Positions 16,191 through 24,487 of a stretch of DNA of 64,000 nucleotides are shown here, piece by piece. Made by a program: the position numbers and the translations under genes. Where the stretch lies: NCBI GenBank assembly GCA_963664245.1, contig OY760934.1, forward strand, positions 2,542,001-2,606,000, given 5' to 3'. The notes beneath the pieces are model-generated. The model ran no database searches. It had not been told where the DNA came from and was given only the letters and a program-made list of their open reading frames with translations. Positions within the stretch are counted from its first letter, which is position 1. The number at the start of each line of letters is the position of its first letter. Source of the stretch: GCA-2711565 sp963664245 (GTDB lineage: Bacteria > Bacteroidota > Bacteroidia > Bacteroidales > GCA-2711565).

Positions 16191-17693
16191 ATGAACATAT
16201 TACTTTTATACCCCAGATATCCGGATACCTTTTGGAGTTTCAAACATGCATTGAAATTTGTTTCAAAAAAAGCCGTCAATCCTCCTTTGGGTTTGATTAC
16301 TATTTCTGCTATGCTCCCGAAGAACTGGAATAAAAAACTCATCGATTTAAATATTGAGAAATTGAGAGATAAAGATTTGGATTGGGCTGATTTGGTTTTT
16401 ATCAGTGCTATGAGTATTCAAACGGCTTCCGTGTTTGAGATTATTGGAAAATGTAAATGGAAAAATAAAAAAATAATAGCCGGAGGGCCTTTATTTACAG
16501 AGGATCCCCATCGTTTTTCGGATATTGATTATTTAGTTTTAAACGAAGCAGAACTTACATTGATTGACTTTTTGGAGGATTATCAGCACGGAAAGGCTCA
16601 ACATATTTACCAAACAGATGAGTTTGCGGATTTAAGTCTGACTCCCCTTCCCGATTATTCATTGGTTAAAATTTCTAAATATGATACGCTAAATTTGCAA
16701 TATACCCGTGGATGTCCTTTTAATTGTGAATTTTGTGATATTACAGCACTCTTTGGACGAAGAGTTAGAACCAAAACCACACCACAAATCATTAATGAAT
16801 TGGAGAATATCTACAAAATCGGTTGGCGTAGGAATATTTTTTTCGTAGATGATAATTTTATTGGTAATAAAAAAGTATTGAAAGGAGAATTATTACCTGC
16901 CATTATCAAATGGATGGGAAAAAAAGCCCATCCTTTCACTTTTACAACGGAAGCTTCAATTAATCTTGCAGATGATGATGAGTTGATAGATATGATGAGT
17001 AAAGCTGGATTTTCAAGTGTTTTTGTTGGAATTGAAACCCCGGAAGAAGCAAGTTTAAAAGAGTGTGGAAAAATTCAAAATAAAAATAGAAACATGATTG
17101 ACAGCGTAAAAAAAATTCAAAGTGGTGGATTAGAAGTTGCCGGTGGATTTATTTTGGGCTTTGATAACGATTCTTCTTCTGTTTTTCAGCGACAAATCGA
17201 TTTTATTAAAGAATCCGGTATCATTTCTGCCATGGTAGGATTATTGAATGCTCCTAAAAGAACACGATTATATAAACGATTGTATTCTGAAGGACGTATC
17301 CTGAAAGAGATTAGCGGGAACAATACCGATCTTTCTTTGAATTTTATACCCCGGATGGATAAAAACAGGTTAATTAATGGCTATAAAAGCGTAATTTCCG
17401 GTATATATGGAGGAAAAGCTTATTACAAACGTGTACATGAATTTTTAAAACGATTTAATCCAAACCGTTGCCATGGTAAAGAATTTAACTTTACTTTATT
17501 TATCGGGTTTATGAAATCAATTATAAAGCTGGGAATTTTTGATACCTATCGGTTGTATTATTGGAGATTATTTATGTGGACTTTATTTAAACGACCCCAA
17601 ATATTTCCATTAGCTATTATTTATTCGGTATACGGATACCATTTTCGTAAAGTGTTTAAAAGTTATCTTGATAGTCAAAAAGATGAACCCTAG
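16191..17693 (+). CDS. B12-binding radical SAM protein (DUF4070 type)
   Basis: 500 aa. The N-terminal about 140 residues form a cobalamin-binding-like Rossmann domain (NILLLYPRYPDTFW, ISAMSIQTAS, IIAGGPLF). The radical SAM core follows with the cluster motif GCPFNCEFCD (CxxxCxxC, about residues 174-184), the FVDDNFIGN segment and TEASINLADDDELIDMM. The C-terminal region resembles DUF4070 of the HpnJ/HpnR-like group, which includes methyltransferases and ring-contracting enzymes. It is paired with the upstream nitronate monooxygenase-like gene. The substrate is unknown. Confidence 0.85.
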   Translation: MNILLLYPRYPDTFWSFKHALKFVSKKAVNPPLGLITISAMLPKNWNKKLIDLNIEKLRDKDLDWADLVFISAMSIQTASVFEIIGKCKWKNKKIIAGGPLFTEDPHRFSDIDYLVLNEAELTLIDFLEDYQHGKAQHIYQTDEFADLSLTPLPDYSLVKISKYDTLNLQYTRGCPFNCEFCDITALFGRRVRTKTTPQIINELENIYKIGWRRNIFFVDDNFIGNKKVLKGELLPAIIKWMGKKAHPFTFTTEASINLADDDELIDMMSKAGFSSVFVGIETPEEASLKECGKIQNKNRNMIDSVKKIQSGGLEVAGGFILGFDNDSSSVFQRQIDFIKESGIISAMVGLLNAPKRTRLYKRLYSEGRILKEISGNNTDLSLNFIPRMDKNRLINGYKSVISGIYGGKAYYKRVHEFLKRFNPNRCHGKEFNFTLFIGFMKSIIKLGIFDTYRLYYWRLFMWTLFKRPQIFPLAIIYSVYGYHFRKVFKSYLDSQKDEP

Positions 17694-17698
17694 AAGGT

Positions 17699-18331
17699 TT
17701 ATTTTTTTCTGATGAGGCTAAGTCCATCCCTTAGTGGCAACATTACATTTTCCACCCGCTCATCCTGTTGGATAAAATCGTTGAACTTGATAATGCCGAA
17801 GGCTTCTTTATCGCGGGGATCGGGCTGGTTCAATACTTTCCCCGACCAAAAAACATTATCGGCCAAAATATATCCACCGGGGCGGAGCTTATCAAAAATC
17901 AGGCGGTAATAGTTGAGGTAATTATGTTTGTCGGCATCCAGAAAAACCAGGTCAAATACCTCCTCAATTTGCGGGATAATATCTAAAGCTTTGCCTTGGT
18001 AGTAGCACACCTGGTGTTCAATCCCGGCTTCTTTAAAATAGGTTGTGGCAATGTCTTCCAGTTCGGGGTTTTTTTCAATGGTGTGAATCACCCCTTCAGC
18101 GGGCAGACCCTTGGCCAGGCAAATCGCCGAGTAGCCGGTATAAGTACCGATTTCCAGGATTTGTTTTGGGCAGATCATGCACGAGATCATTTCCAGTAAC
18201 TTTCCCTGCACGCTTCCCGAGAGCATGCGGGGCATCAGTACCTTCAAATGCGTTTCACGGTTGAGGCGGTGCAGTACCTCCCGTTCTTTTGAGGTGTGTT
18301 CTTCAGCGTATTTGATTAGTTTAGGATCCAT
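17699..18331 (-). CDS. Class I SAM-dependent O-methyltransferase (caffeoyl-CoA type)
   Basis: 210 aa, typical for the small metal-dependent O-methyltransferase (CCoAOMT/COMT) family. The SAM-binding motif is ILEIGTYTGYSAICLAKGL. The acidic residue after it is in HTIEKNPELE. The metal-binding motif is FLDADKHNYLNYY, and LADNVFWSGKV supplies the later Asp-Asn. In bacteria the substrates are mostly unknown catechols. The first base of its start codon region overlaps the stop of the upstream M16 peptidase gene (shared position 18331), so the two are translationally linked. It converges with the radical SAM gene with only 5 bp between stops. Confidence 0.9.
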   Translation of the reverse strand: MDPKLIKYAEEHTSKEREVLHRLNRETHLKVLMPRMLSGSVQGKLLEMISCMICPKQILEIGTYTGYSAICLAKGLPAEGVIHTIEKNPELEDIATTYFKEAGIEHQVCYYQGKALDIIPQIEEVFDLVFLDADKHNYLNYYRLIFDKLRPGGYILADNVFWSGKVLNQPDPRDKEAFGIIKFNDFIQQDERVENVMLPLRDGLSLIRKK

Positions 18332-19560
18332 TATTCTTCGCCATTGTAAATTAACAAACTTAATTGTTCCGGATCAAATATTTCGTTGGAAATATGCTGC
18401 AATTTGGCGGCATCAATTGCTTCGATAGCTTGGTGTATCTCGCGGATCGTGTCAATTTTGTTTAGTTGCAACAGGCTTCGCCCCATCGAAAGCATTTCGC
18501 TTACATTGCTTTCGAGCGAAATAGCCAATTGTCCGATAATTTGTTTTTTATAACGGTGCAATTGCAAAGAACCGAGTTTCTTTTTTCTTAGGAGGTTCAG
18601 CTCTTTTTTAACCAGCGAAAGCGATTTTTCGAGGAATTCCTTGTCGGTTCCCAGATACACACAAAACAGGCCGGTGTCGGAATAGGGCTGGTAGTGCGAT
18701 TCGATATCGTAAGTGTAGCCGTGTTTTTCGCGAACCGCCAGGTTGAGCCTGGAGTTCATGCCCGGGCCGCCCAGAATATTGTTCAGCAGAACCAGTCCCA
18801 AACGGTCGGGGTGCTCGCGCGGGTAAGCAATATTTCCAATGCAGGCATGCGATAAGTAAGTGCGTTTGGGGATCACCCGTTTTTGCGGCGAGTAATGGAT
18901 CATCTTTTGCCGCCCATTGGCACGGAGGCTGGCCGGCACTTCCCCAAAATATTTTTCGGCCAGTTTTACCAGCTTGCTAAATTTAATGTCCCCTACGGAA
19001 CTAATCACCATTTGATTGGTGTGGTAATTGTTTTTTATAAAATTTTGAATGTCGTTTTTGGTGAAGCTTTTTACCCGTTCAGGCGTTCCTAAAATATTTC
19101 TGGCAATGGGGTGACCGTCGTACATCAGTTCTTCAAAATCGTCGAAAATAAGTTCCGAAGGCGAATCTTTATACGAATTGATTTCGTCCAGCACCACGTC
19201 TTTTTCTTTGCGGATTTCCTTTTCCGGGAAAGTGGAATTGAAAGTAATATCGGCGATAAGTTCGAGGGTTCGTTCGTAATATTCATTCAAAAAAGAAGCA
19301 TAAATGGCAGTTTCTTCTTTGGTGGTGAAAGCATTCAAATCGGCTCCTACATTTTCTAAACGGCTTAGCACGTGAAAGGCCTTGCGCTTTTTGGTTCCTT
19401 TAAAAATTACATGCTCGATAAAGTGGGCAATGCCGTTTTCCTCTTCCTTCTCGTCGCGGCTACCAGTATTGATGGTGATGCCGCAATGCGCTACTTCCCC
19501 TGTGTTGTACGAGTGAACCAAACGAATCCCGTTTGCCAGGGTGTGAAATTGATATTCCAT
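18331..19560 (-). CDS. M16 family zinc metallopeptidase (processing-peptidase-like)
   Basis: A 409-aa insulinase-fold peptidase. The inverted zinc motif HxxEH is present as AHFIEHVIFKG (H46, E49, H50), with the distal Glu in the ELIADITFNSTFP helix region. The second half-domain has the RNLNLAVREKHGYTYDIES-like pattern (seen as SRLNLAVREKHGYTYDI). There is no signal peptide, so the protein is probably cytoplasmic like other single-chain YmxG/PqqL-type members. It is the first gene of a two-gene operon with the O-methyltransferase. Confidence 0.92.
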   Translation of the reverse strand: MEYQFHTLANGIRLVHSYNTGEVAHCGITINTGSRDEKEEENGIAHFIEHVIFKGTKKRKAFHVLSRLENVGADLNAFTTKEETAIYASFLNEYYERTLELIADITFNSTFPEKEIRKEKDVVLDEINSYKDSPSELIFDDFEELMYDGHPIARNILGTPERVKSFTKNDIQNFIKNNYHTNQMVISSVGDIKFSKLVKLAEKYFGEVPASLRANGRQKMIHYSPQKRVIPKRTYLSHACIGNIAYPREHPDRLGLVLLNNILGGPGMNSRLNLAVREKHGYTYDIESHYQPYSDTGLFCVYLGTDKEFLEKSLSLVKKELNLLRKKKLGSLQLHRYKKQIIGQLAISLESNVSEMLSMGRSLLQLNKIDTIREIHQAIEAIDAAKLQHISNEIFDPEQLSLLIYNGEE

Positions 19561-19648
19561 TTTTTAAATGCCAGACAAAATTTATTTACATTGCAGAATG
19601 TCTGCAAAAATAATATTTTCAGGGATATGAAGGCTTATTTCGGCAGGC

Positions 19649-20176
19649 TCAATGACCGATTGGATAAATCCAGAACAAGGGTTGTTTGCCTAAGAGGTTT
19701 CCGTCCGGGTCGTATTTGTCCATGATGGGGGCAATGGCGATCACTTTTTTTTCGAACACAAATCGGGTGGTGTCCATCTTCCAGCTTTCCAGGAAACGGA
19801 TTTTGTTGATGTCCTCAAACCTGAATTTCTTGATAATAAGCGTATCAAATTCTTCGTAAGGCGGATAGGTGCGGGTTAAGGTGGTGTACAGGGTATCCAC
19901 CCCGATTTTTTTCAGATCTTCCAGACTTAGTTCTTTGTGAAAATAATCGTAGGCTTTAATTTTTCCTTCGTATGCCGATTGAATCAGGTTCTTTACAAAC
20001 CCAAGGCGTTGCTGGTGGTTGATGTTTTCTATCCACGGGTCGAAGTCCGGACGATCGTTTTTGATGTTTACGTCGTACTGGATTTTTTGGGTGATAACAA
20101 CTTGTTTGTTTTGATTGCCGCAGGAAGTAATCAGTAAAATAAGAACGGAAAAAAGAAGATTTGCAATGGTTTTCAT
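19649..20176 (-). CDS. GldN-like lipoprotein
   Basis: A 175-aa protein with a lipoprotein signal (MKTIANLLFSVLILLITSCGN; lipobox TSC). The C-terminal part, with FLESWKMDT, VFEKKVIAIAPIMDKYDP and GKQPLFWIYP, resembles the conserved region of the gliding/T9SS protein GldN/PorN, which has an EDW, an IAP and a LFWIY-like ending. It is not within a gldKLMN cluster here, so it is a stand-alone relative rather than the core motor/ring component. The M16 gene lies 88 bp downstream. The similarity is from pattern recall and is moderate. Confidence 0.6.
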   Translation of the reverse strand: MKTIANLLFSVLILLITSCGNQNKQVVITQKIQYDVNIKNDRPDFDPWIENINHQQRLGFVKNLIQSAYEGKIKAYDYFHKELSLEDLKKIGVDTLYTTLTRTYPPYEEFDTLIIKKFRFEDINKIRFLESWKMDTTRFVFEKKVIAIAPIMDKYDPDGNLLGKQPLFWIYPIGH

Positions 20177-20234
20177 AAGGCTGAAATTTGACCTAAAAAT
20201 ACCAAAAAAGCTTTACAAAACGGACGAATCAAAC

Positions 20235-20242
20235 TACCTTTG
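20235..20242 (+). promoter_or_regulatory. Candidate -7 box for the secreted beta-helix gene
   Basis: TACCTTTG fits TAnnTTTG, 16 bp before the ATG at 20259. The -33 position reads CTTT, a partial match. Confidence 0.45.
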
Positions 20243-20258
20243 ATTTAGCACGTACATT

Positions 20259-22010
20259 ATGAAAAAACGATACTTCATCATTATTTTGTTGGGATTGCAG
20301 CATTTTGTATTTGCCCAGGAAGTTTTCACAGACCGTCTGGTGGACTGGTCTGTGGCCGGTTTGATTGAAGCTATCTCCGAACCGTCTAACATCGTTGATG
20401 TTACCGATTATGGTTTAGTTGGCGATAGTGCGGTCAATAATTCAAATTATATCCAAACCGCCATTAATGCTTTGGGCGGAAACCCGGGAGTACTGTTTTT
20501 TCCTGAAGGGAAGTATGTTTTTTTAAGTACTGTAAGCATTCCCGAAGGGATAATTCTCAGGGGTGAAGGTTCTGAGAAAACCAAATTTTATTTTGGTCTG
20601 GGCAGCAATTCTTCGCATTGTTTTTCGGTTTCTTCCGGTTCAGTTGGTCGTTTTGTTGAGGTTTATGACGGCTTTAAAAAAGGCTCGGACACGCTGATTT
20701 TGAAATCGGAAGTGATTTTTTCTTCCGGTGATTTTGCCGAGATGCGCCAGGAGAACGGCGACTGGGACACCAACCCGGCTTCATGGGCAAGCTACGCTGT
20801 TGGCCAGGTTTTAAAAGTAAAAAATCAACACGCCGATACCTTGTTTCTAGAGAACTCCTTACGCCTGGATTATGATACAACTTTGAACCTCGAAGTTCGA
20901 AAAATTAATCCGGTTCAAAATGTAGCTTTTGAGTGTTTTTATATCGAGCGCGTTGATGAACCGGTTTCTGCTGGTTCCAACTTCTATTTTTATAACGCAG
21001 CAAATTGCCGCATAAGCGGTATAGAAAGCAATGTTAGCTCGGGAGCACACATTTACATTACTGTCAGCACAAATATTTTGATTGAGGGTTCCTACATTCA
21101 TCATGCCCATAAATACGATGGTTCGGGAACCAATGGTTATGGGGTGCTTATTTTGCATCATAGCGGAGAGTGTTTGGTTCGGAATAATATTTTTAATCAC
21201 CTTCGGCATGCTATGATTATTAAGCAGGGAGCCAACGGCAATGTGATTGCGTATAATTATTCGACTGACCCGAACCGCTCCGAGTTTCTTTCGGCGTATA
21301 CGGGCGATATTTCGTTGCACGGACATTATGCTTACGCTAATTTGTTCGAGGGCAATGTGGTTCAAAATATTATCCTGGATCATTACTGGGGACCGTCGGG
21401 ACCGTACAATACTTTTTTACGCAACCGGGTTGAACTTTACGGCATCATGTTTTCGGATGATGGCAGCGTGTTGAGCGACAAACAAAATGTAATTGGCAAT
21501 GAAGTTACCGGAACGGGCATCTTATATGGGAAATACGATTTGGGAGGCAGTGATCATTACGAGTTTGGGAATAATGTTGGCGGAACCACAAAACCCGCCT
21601 CAACCAGCAATGTAACACTGAATTCTTACCTCTTGGAAGAACAGCCCGGCTTTTGGATGAATAGTCTTAACTGGCCGCCAATCGGCTACCCCAATACATT
21701 GGGTCAATATAAAATTCCTGCTCAGTTGCGCTACGAAAGCGGCTCGGGCTTTACAATTTGTCCGGGTTTGGAAACGGCTATTGATGATTATTTTATGGAT
21801 GAACAAATTACCGTTTCGCCCAACCCATTTACAAATTATCTGAACATTGATGTCAGTATTGATTTTCAAGGAAGTTTCTATCTGGAAATTTATGATTTTA
21901 ATGGGAGGCTGATTGTCAGAAAAGAATATGGTGCCGCTGAGAAATCGATTGTTCTGGATCAAGAAATTGAACACTTATCCAAAGGTGTTTATTTTCTATT
22001 TAATGGTTAA
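20259..22010 (+). pseudogene. Secreted pectate-lyase-like beta-helix protein with T9SS signal cut by an insertion
   Basis: 583 codons. The signal peptide is MKKRYFIIILLGLQHFVFAQ. Residues about 45-110 have the pectate-lyase-3 opening (VTDYGLVGDSAVNNSNYIQ, FFPEGKYVFLSTVSIPEG, LRGEG), followed by a right-handed beta-helix (INISGIES-like rungs, ILHHSGECLVRNNIF). Residues from about 515 form a type A T9SS sorting domain (TVSPNPFTNYLNI, YDFNGRLIVRKEY, LSKGVYFL). The normal last strand is missing: the frame runs into FNG and a stop. The missing tail is readable in the same frame at 22560-22616, beyond an IS200-type element. The enzyme domain is intact, but export or surface anchoring is probably impaired. 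Its polysaccharide target is unknown. Confidence 0.85.
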
Positions 22011-22559
22011 AACCCTGCAATTTCATTGCAGCTACTTTAGTTTCTATAAATTTCATAGTTTTACAATATGATCGAGTATCGAAGGACAAGTCATAGTGTA
22101 AGCAAAATGTCAGTTCATCTTGTTTGGGTGACGAAATACCGCTATCAAGTTTTGCAAGGCGATATTCAGCAAAGGACTCGTGATCTGATAATTCAAATTT
22201 GTAATAGTGAGAACGTTGAAATCTTAAAGGGAGTTGTGAGCAAAGATCATGTTCATATGCATGTTGAATATCCTGTCTCGTTGAGTATAAGTTCTCTTGT
22301 AAAAAGATTGAAGGGACGTACATCTCGTCTACTTCAAATTGAATTTCCGCAACTGAAGCATAGATATTGGGGACGTCACTTTTGGGCAGTTGGTTATGGA
22401 GCTTGGAGTACAGGTAATATAACTGATGAAATGGTGCAAGAATATCTTGAACATCATCAGGAAAAGCCGAATACTGAAAAAGGTAATTGGATATTTGAGT
22501 GAAAAATTTCATTTTTCTTTTCCTTTCAACCTATGGATTTCTAATCCATAGTGGTTTAG
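22003..22559 (+). mobile_element. IS200/IS605-type insertion sequence (tnpA only), approximate ends
   Basis: The element carries one Y1 transposase gene. Near the left end is the hairpin CTGCAAT-TTC-ATTGCAG (22015-22031). Near the right end is CTATGGATT-TCT-AATCCATAG (22531-22551, a 9-bp perfect stem). Subterminal hairpins and the lack of terminal inverted repeats or target duplication are typical of IS200. The ends are approximate (about 21999-22003 and 22557-22562). They are bounded by the two halves of the interrupted T9SS sorting-domain sequence, which stay in the same frame modulo three. Confidence 0.85.
22068..22502 (+). CDS. tnpA: IS200-type Y1 (HUH) transposase
   Basis: A 144-aa full-length transposase that would act on single-stranded DNA ends. 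The N-terminus is YRRTSHSVSKMSVHLVWVTKYRYQVL, typical of the family (run shown in part of its first 26 residues: HLVWVTKYRY). The HUH metal site is KDHVHMHVEY. The catalytic Tyr is in MVQEYLEHH. The WGRHFWAVGYG segment is also conserved. No tnpB accessory gene is present. The reading frame is intact, so the element may be active. Confidence 0.95.
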   Translation: MIEYRRTSHSVSKMSVHLVWVTKYRYQVLQGDIQQRTRDLIIQICNSENVEILKGVVSKDHVHMHVEYPVSLSISSLVKRLKGRTSRLLQIEFPQLKHRYWGRHFWAVGYGAWSTGNITDEMVQEYLEHHQEKPNTEKGNWIFE

Positions 22560-22616
22560 TTATTGTTGTTACGCGATAATAAAACACTCATCAAACAAAA
22601 GATTATTAAAAATTAA
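22560..22616 (+). pseudogene. Displaced 3' end of the T9SS sorting domain
   Basis: The same frame as the upstream beta-helix gene reads LLLLRDNKTLIKQKIIKN followed by TAA. This is the standard terminal strand of a type A T9SS C-terminal domain (GVYFL ... K-IIK). It directly follows the IS200 right-end hairpin and has no start codon of its own. Confidence 0.8.
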
Positions 22617-22627
22617 TTGTTTTGGAT

Positions 22628-23713
22628 ATGAATATTAAAATCCCAACCCTTATTCTGGATGAGCAGAAATGCCGGGTCAACATTTGGCGGATGGCTGAAA
22701 AGGCTCAACGAAGCAATACTATTTCTCGACCGCATTTTAAAACCCACCAGAGCCATCAAATTGGGCGTTGGTTCAGGGATTTCGACATTGATAAAATCAC
22801 GGTTTCTTCTGTTCAGATGGCGCAATATTTTGCCAATGACGGATGGAGAGACATCAGCATTGCATTTCCTGTTAATCTGAGGGAGATTGATGAGATTAAT
22901 GCATTGAACCAAAATATCCGCTTGAATGTTTTGATCGAATCAAAAAATATATTAGAAAAGCTTGAAAATTTAGTTCAGGAAGAAATTGGTGTTTTTGTAA
23001 AGATCGATACAGGTTATCATCGTACCGGAATTCGGGTGGAAGATGAACAATACATCAGCGAATTGATGAAACAATTTTCCGTAACGAAGAGATGCGAATT
23101 TAAAGGATTCTTGGTTCACAACGGACAAACGTACAAGGCAAAAACAATTGCTGAGATCAAAGAGATTCATCGCGTTTCGCTCGAAAAACTTCTTGCTTTA
23201 AAAGAAAAATATATTACCCAATTCCCCGATCTTATTTTGTCTATGGGAGATACTCCTTCCATGAGTGTACTTGATGATTTTTCCGGAGTTGATGAAATTC
23301 GTCCTGGTAATTTTGTGTTTTATGATTTGATGCAATCTGATTTAGGGGTTTGTACCGAAAAAGACATTGCGGTGGCCATGGCTTGTCCGGTGGTTGCCAA
23401 ACATAAAGACCGGAACCAGCTTGTGATTTACGGTGGGGGTGTTCACTTGTCCAAAGAATCTATTCAAATTGACGGACAAGCTGTTTTTGGGAAAATGGTT
23501 TTCTTGAAAGAATCAAAATGGGAAATCCCCGAAAAGCCGTTCTATCTTGTGTCTTTATCACAAGAGCATGGTATTATTCAGCTTGATGATGAATTAATTC
23601 ATAACATTTCTTTAGGGGATATTGTTGGGGTTCTTCCGGTTCATTCTTGCCTTACCGCTGATTTGCAGAAAAACTATTTGACTTTTGATAAGCGCAAAAT
23701 CCCGAAAGTCTAA
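22628..23713 (+). CDS. D-threonine aldolase / D-serine dehydratase-like PLP enzyme
   Basis: About 361 aa with an alanine-racemase-type TIM barrel at the N-terminus. The PLP lysine is in RPHFKTHQSHQIG, near residue 38. SVQMAQYFANDG, VFVKIDTGYHRTGI and GFLVHNGQTY are barrel features. The C-terminal beta domain, like that of D-serine dehydratase, contains VIYGGGVHLSKES, SQEHGII and a VLPVHSCLTADL segment with the His and Cys that bind metal in this family. ATG 22628 is preferred over a TTG 6 bp upstream. It stands alone after the IS element. The likely reaction is retro-aldol cleavage of D-threonine or dehydration of D-serine. Confidence 0.85.
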   Translation: MNIKIPTLILDEQKCRVNIWRMAEKAQRSNTISRPHFKTHQSHQIGRWFRDFDIDKITVSSVQMAQYFANDGWRDISIAFPVNLREIDEINALNQNIRLNVLIESKNILEKLENLVQEEIGVFVKIDTGYHRTGIRVEDEQYISELMKQFSVTKRCEFKGFLVHNGQTYKAKTIAEIKEIHRVSLEKLLALKEKYITQFPDLILSMGDTPSMSVLDDFSGVDEIRPGNFVFYDLMQSDLGVCTEKDIAVAMACPVVAKHKDRNQLVIYGGGVHLSKESIQIDGQAVFGKMVFLKESKWEIPEKPFYLVSLSQEHGIIQLDDELIHNISLGDIVGVLPVHSCLTADLQKNYLTFDKRKIPKV

Positions 23714-24042
23714 TTTCAAGAGTTTTTTCCCACAAAGAGAGATAGTCGTGTGATATAATTTTTGTAAAGTTTTAATTTAGAGTGCTTTCTGTTTTTGGAA
23801 CACGAATTGCCATTTTGTATTTGTCTGTACAAAGACGCATGCGATAGGGTAATAATATCAGGGTCGCTAATACTCCTGGTTTTTTGTTCGCAATGCAAGT
23901 GTGATTTATATTTATACGGAAAGAACTCCTTGATAAAAGCAGGGAGTTTTTTATTTCCCGACAGTTTGTCATCAACATTTTTCTGGCAAAATATTTGATA
24001 TATTGAGATATCTAAATATCTAACTTTTAAATATAATATACT
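23714..24042. other. 329-bp intergenic region without a recognised gene
   Basis: No supported coding sequence is seen. The notable structure is a hairpin at 23924-23948 (AACTCC ... GGAGTT) followed by TTTTATTT, possibly a terminator or the end of a short transcript. The rest is unassigned. A direct AT-rich stretch (23990-24040) precedes the OsmC gene. Confidence 0.5.
23924..23955 (+). terminator. Possible terminator hairpin
   Basis: AACTCCT ... AGGGAGTT with a T-rich tail. It lies 210 bp after the nearest upstream stop codon, so its transcript is uncertain. Confidence 0.45.
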
Positions 24043-24438
24043 ATGGAAATGGAAATTTTTTTTGACGGAAATAAAAAAGTCAATGCAAACTGGAACGGAA
24101 CAATTATAAAAACAGATCAGCCGGTACGTGGAGGAGGAGATGGAACAGCTCCGGCACCTTTCGATTTGTTTTTGGCATCGATTGGAACCTGTGCCGGGAT
24201 TTATGTAAAAGGGTTTTGCGATCAGCGCGGAATTTCTACGAATAATGTAAAAATTATTCAGAAAATGGATTTTAATCCAATAAGCCAACTGATTGATAAA
24301 ATTGACCTGGAAATTCAACTGCCTGCTGATTTCCCTGAGAAATATAAAGATGCGGTAATAAAATCAGCCAATATGTGTGCGGTAAAAAAACACATGCAAA
24401 ACCCGCCGGAATTTGGTGTATACACAAAAACGATTTAA
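24043..24438 (+). CDS. OsmC family protein
   Basis: A 131-aa member of the OsmC/Ohr superfamily. Seen are the N-terminal strand pattern IFFDGNKKVNANWNG, APAPFDLFLASIGTCAGIYV with the first redox Cys, and KSANMCAVKKHMQNPPEF with the second. The two Cys residues form the peroxidatic pair in Ohr/OsmC enzymes, so hydroperoxide reduction or a thiol-related detoxification is likely. The YhfA-like subgroup, with GGGDGTAPAP, often has unknown substrates. It is monocistronic and convergent with the next gene. Confidence 0.85.
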   Translation: MEMEIFFDGNKKVNANWNGTIIKTDQPVRGGGDGTAPAPFDLFLASIGTCAGIYVKGFCDQRGISTNNVKIIQKMDFNPISQLIDKIDLEIQLPADFPEKYKDAVIKSANMCAVKKHMQNPPEFGVYTKTI

Positions 24439-24487
24439 TTGGATGCAGCAGAGGCAAGCTATTAGCTTGCCTCTACCTGTATTTGTG

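Noticed and set aside
23716..24318. 200-codon open frame on the minus strand over the gap and the OsmC gene
   Set aside because: It overlaps a clear OsmC gene in antisense, has no recognisable domain, and its composition looks like a shadow frame.
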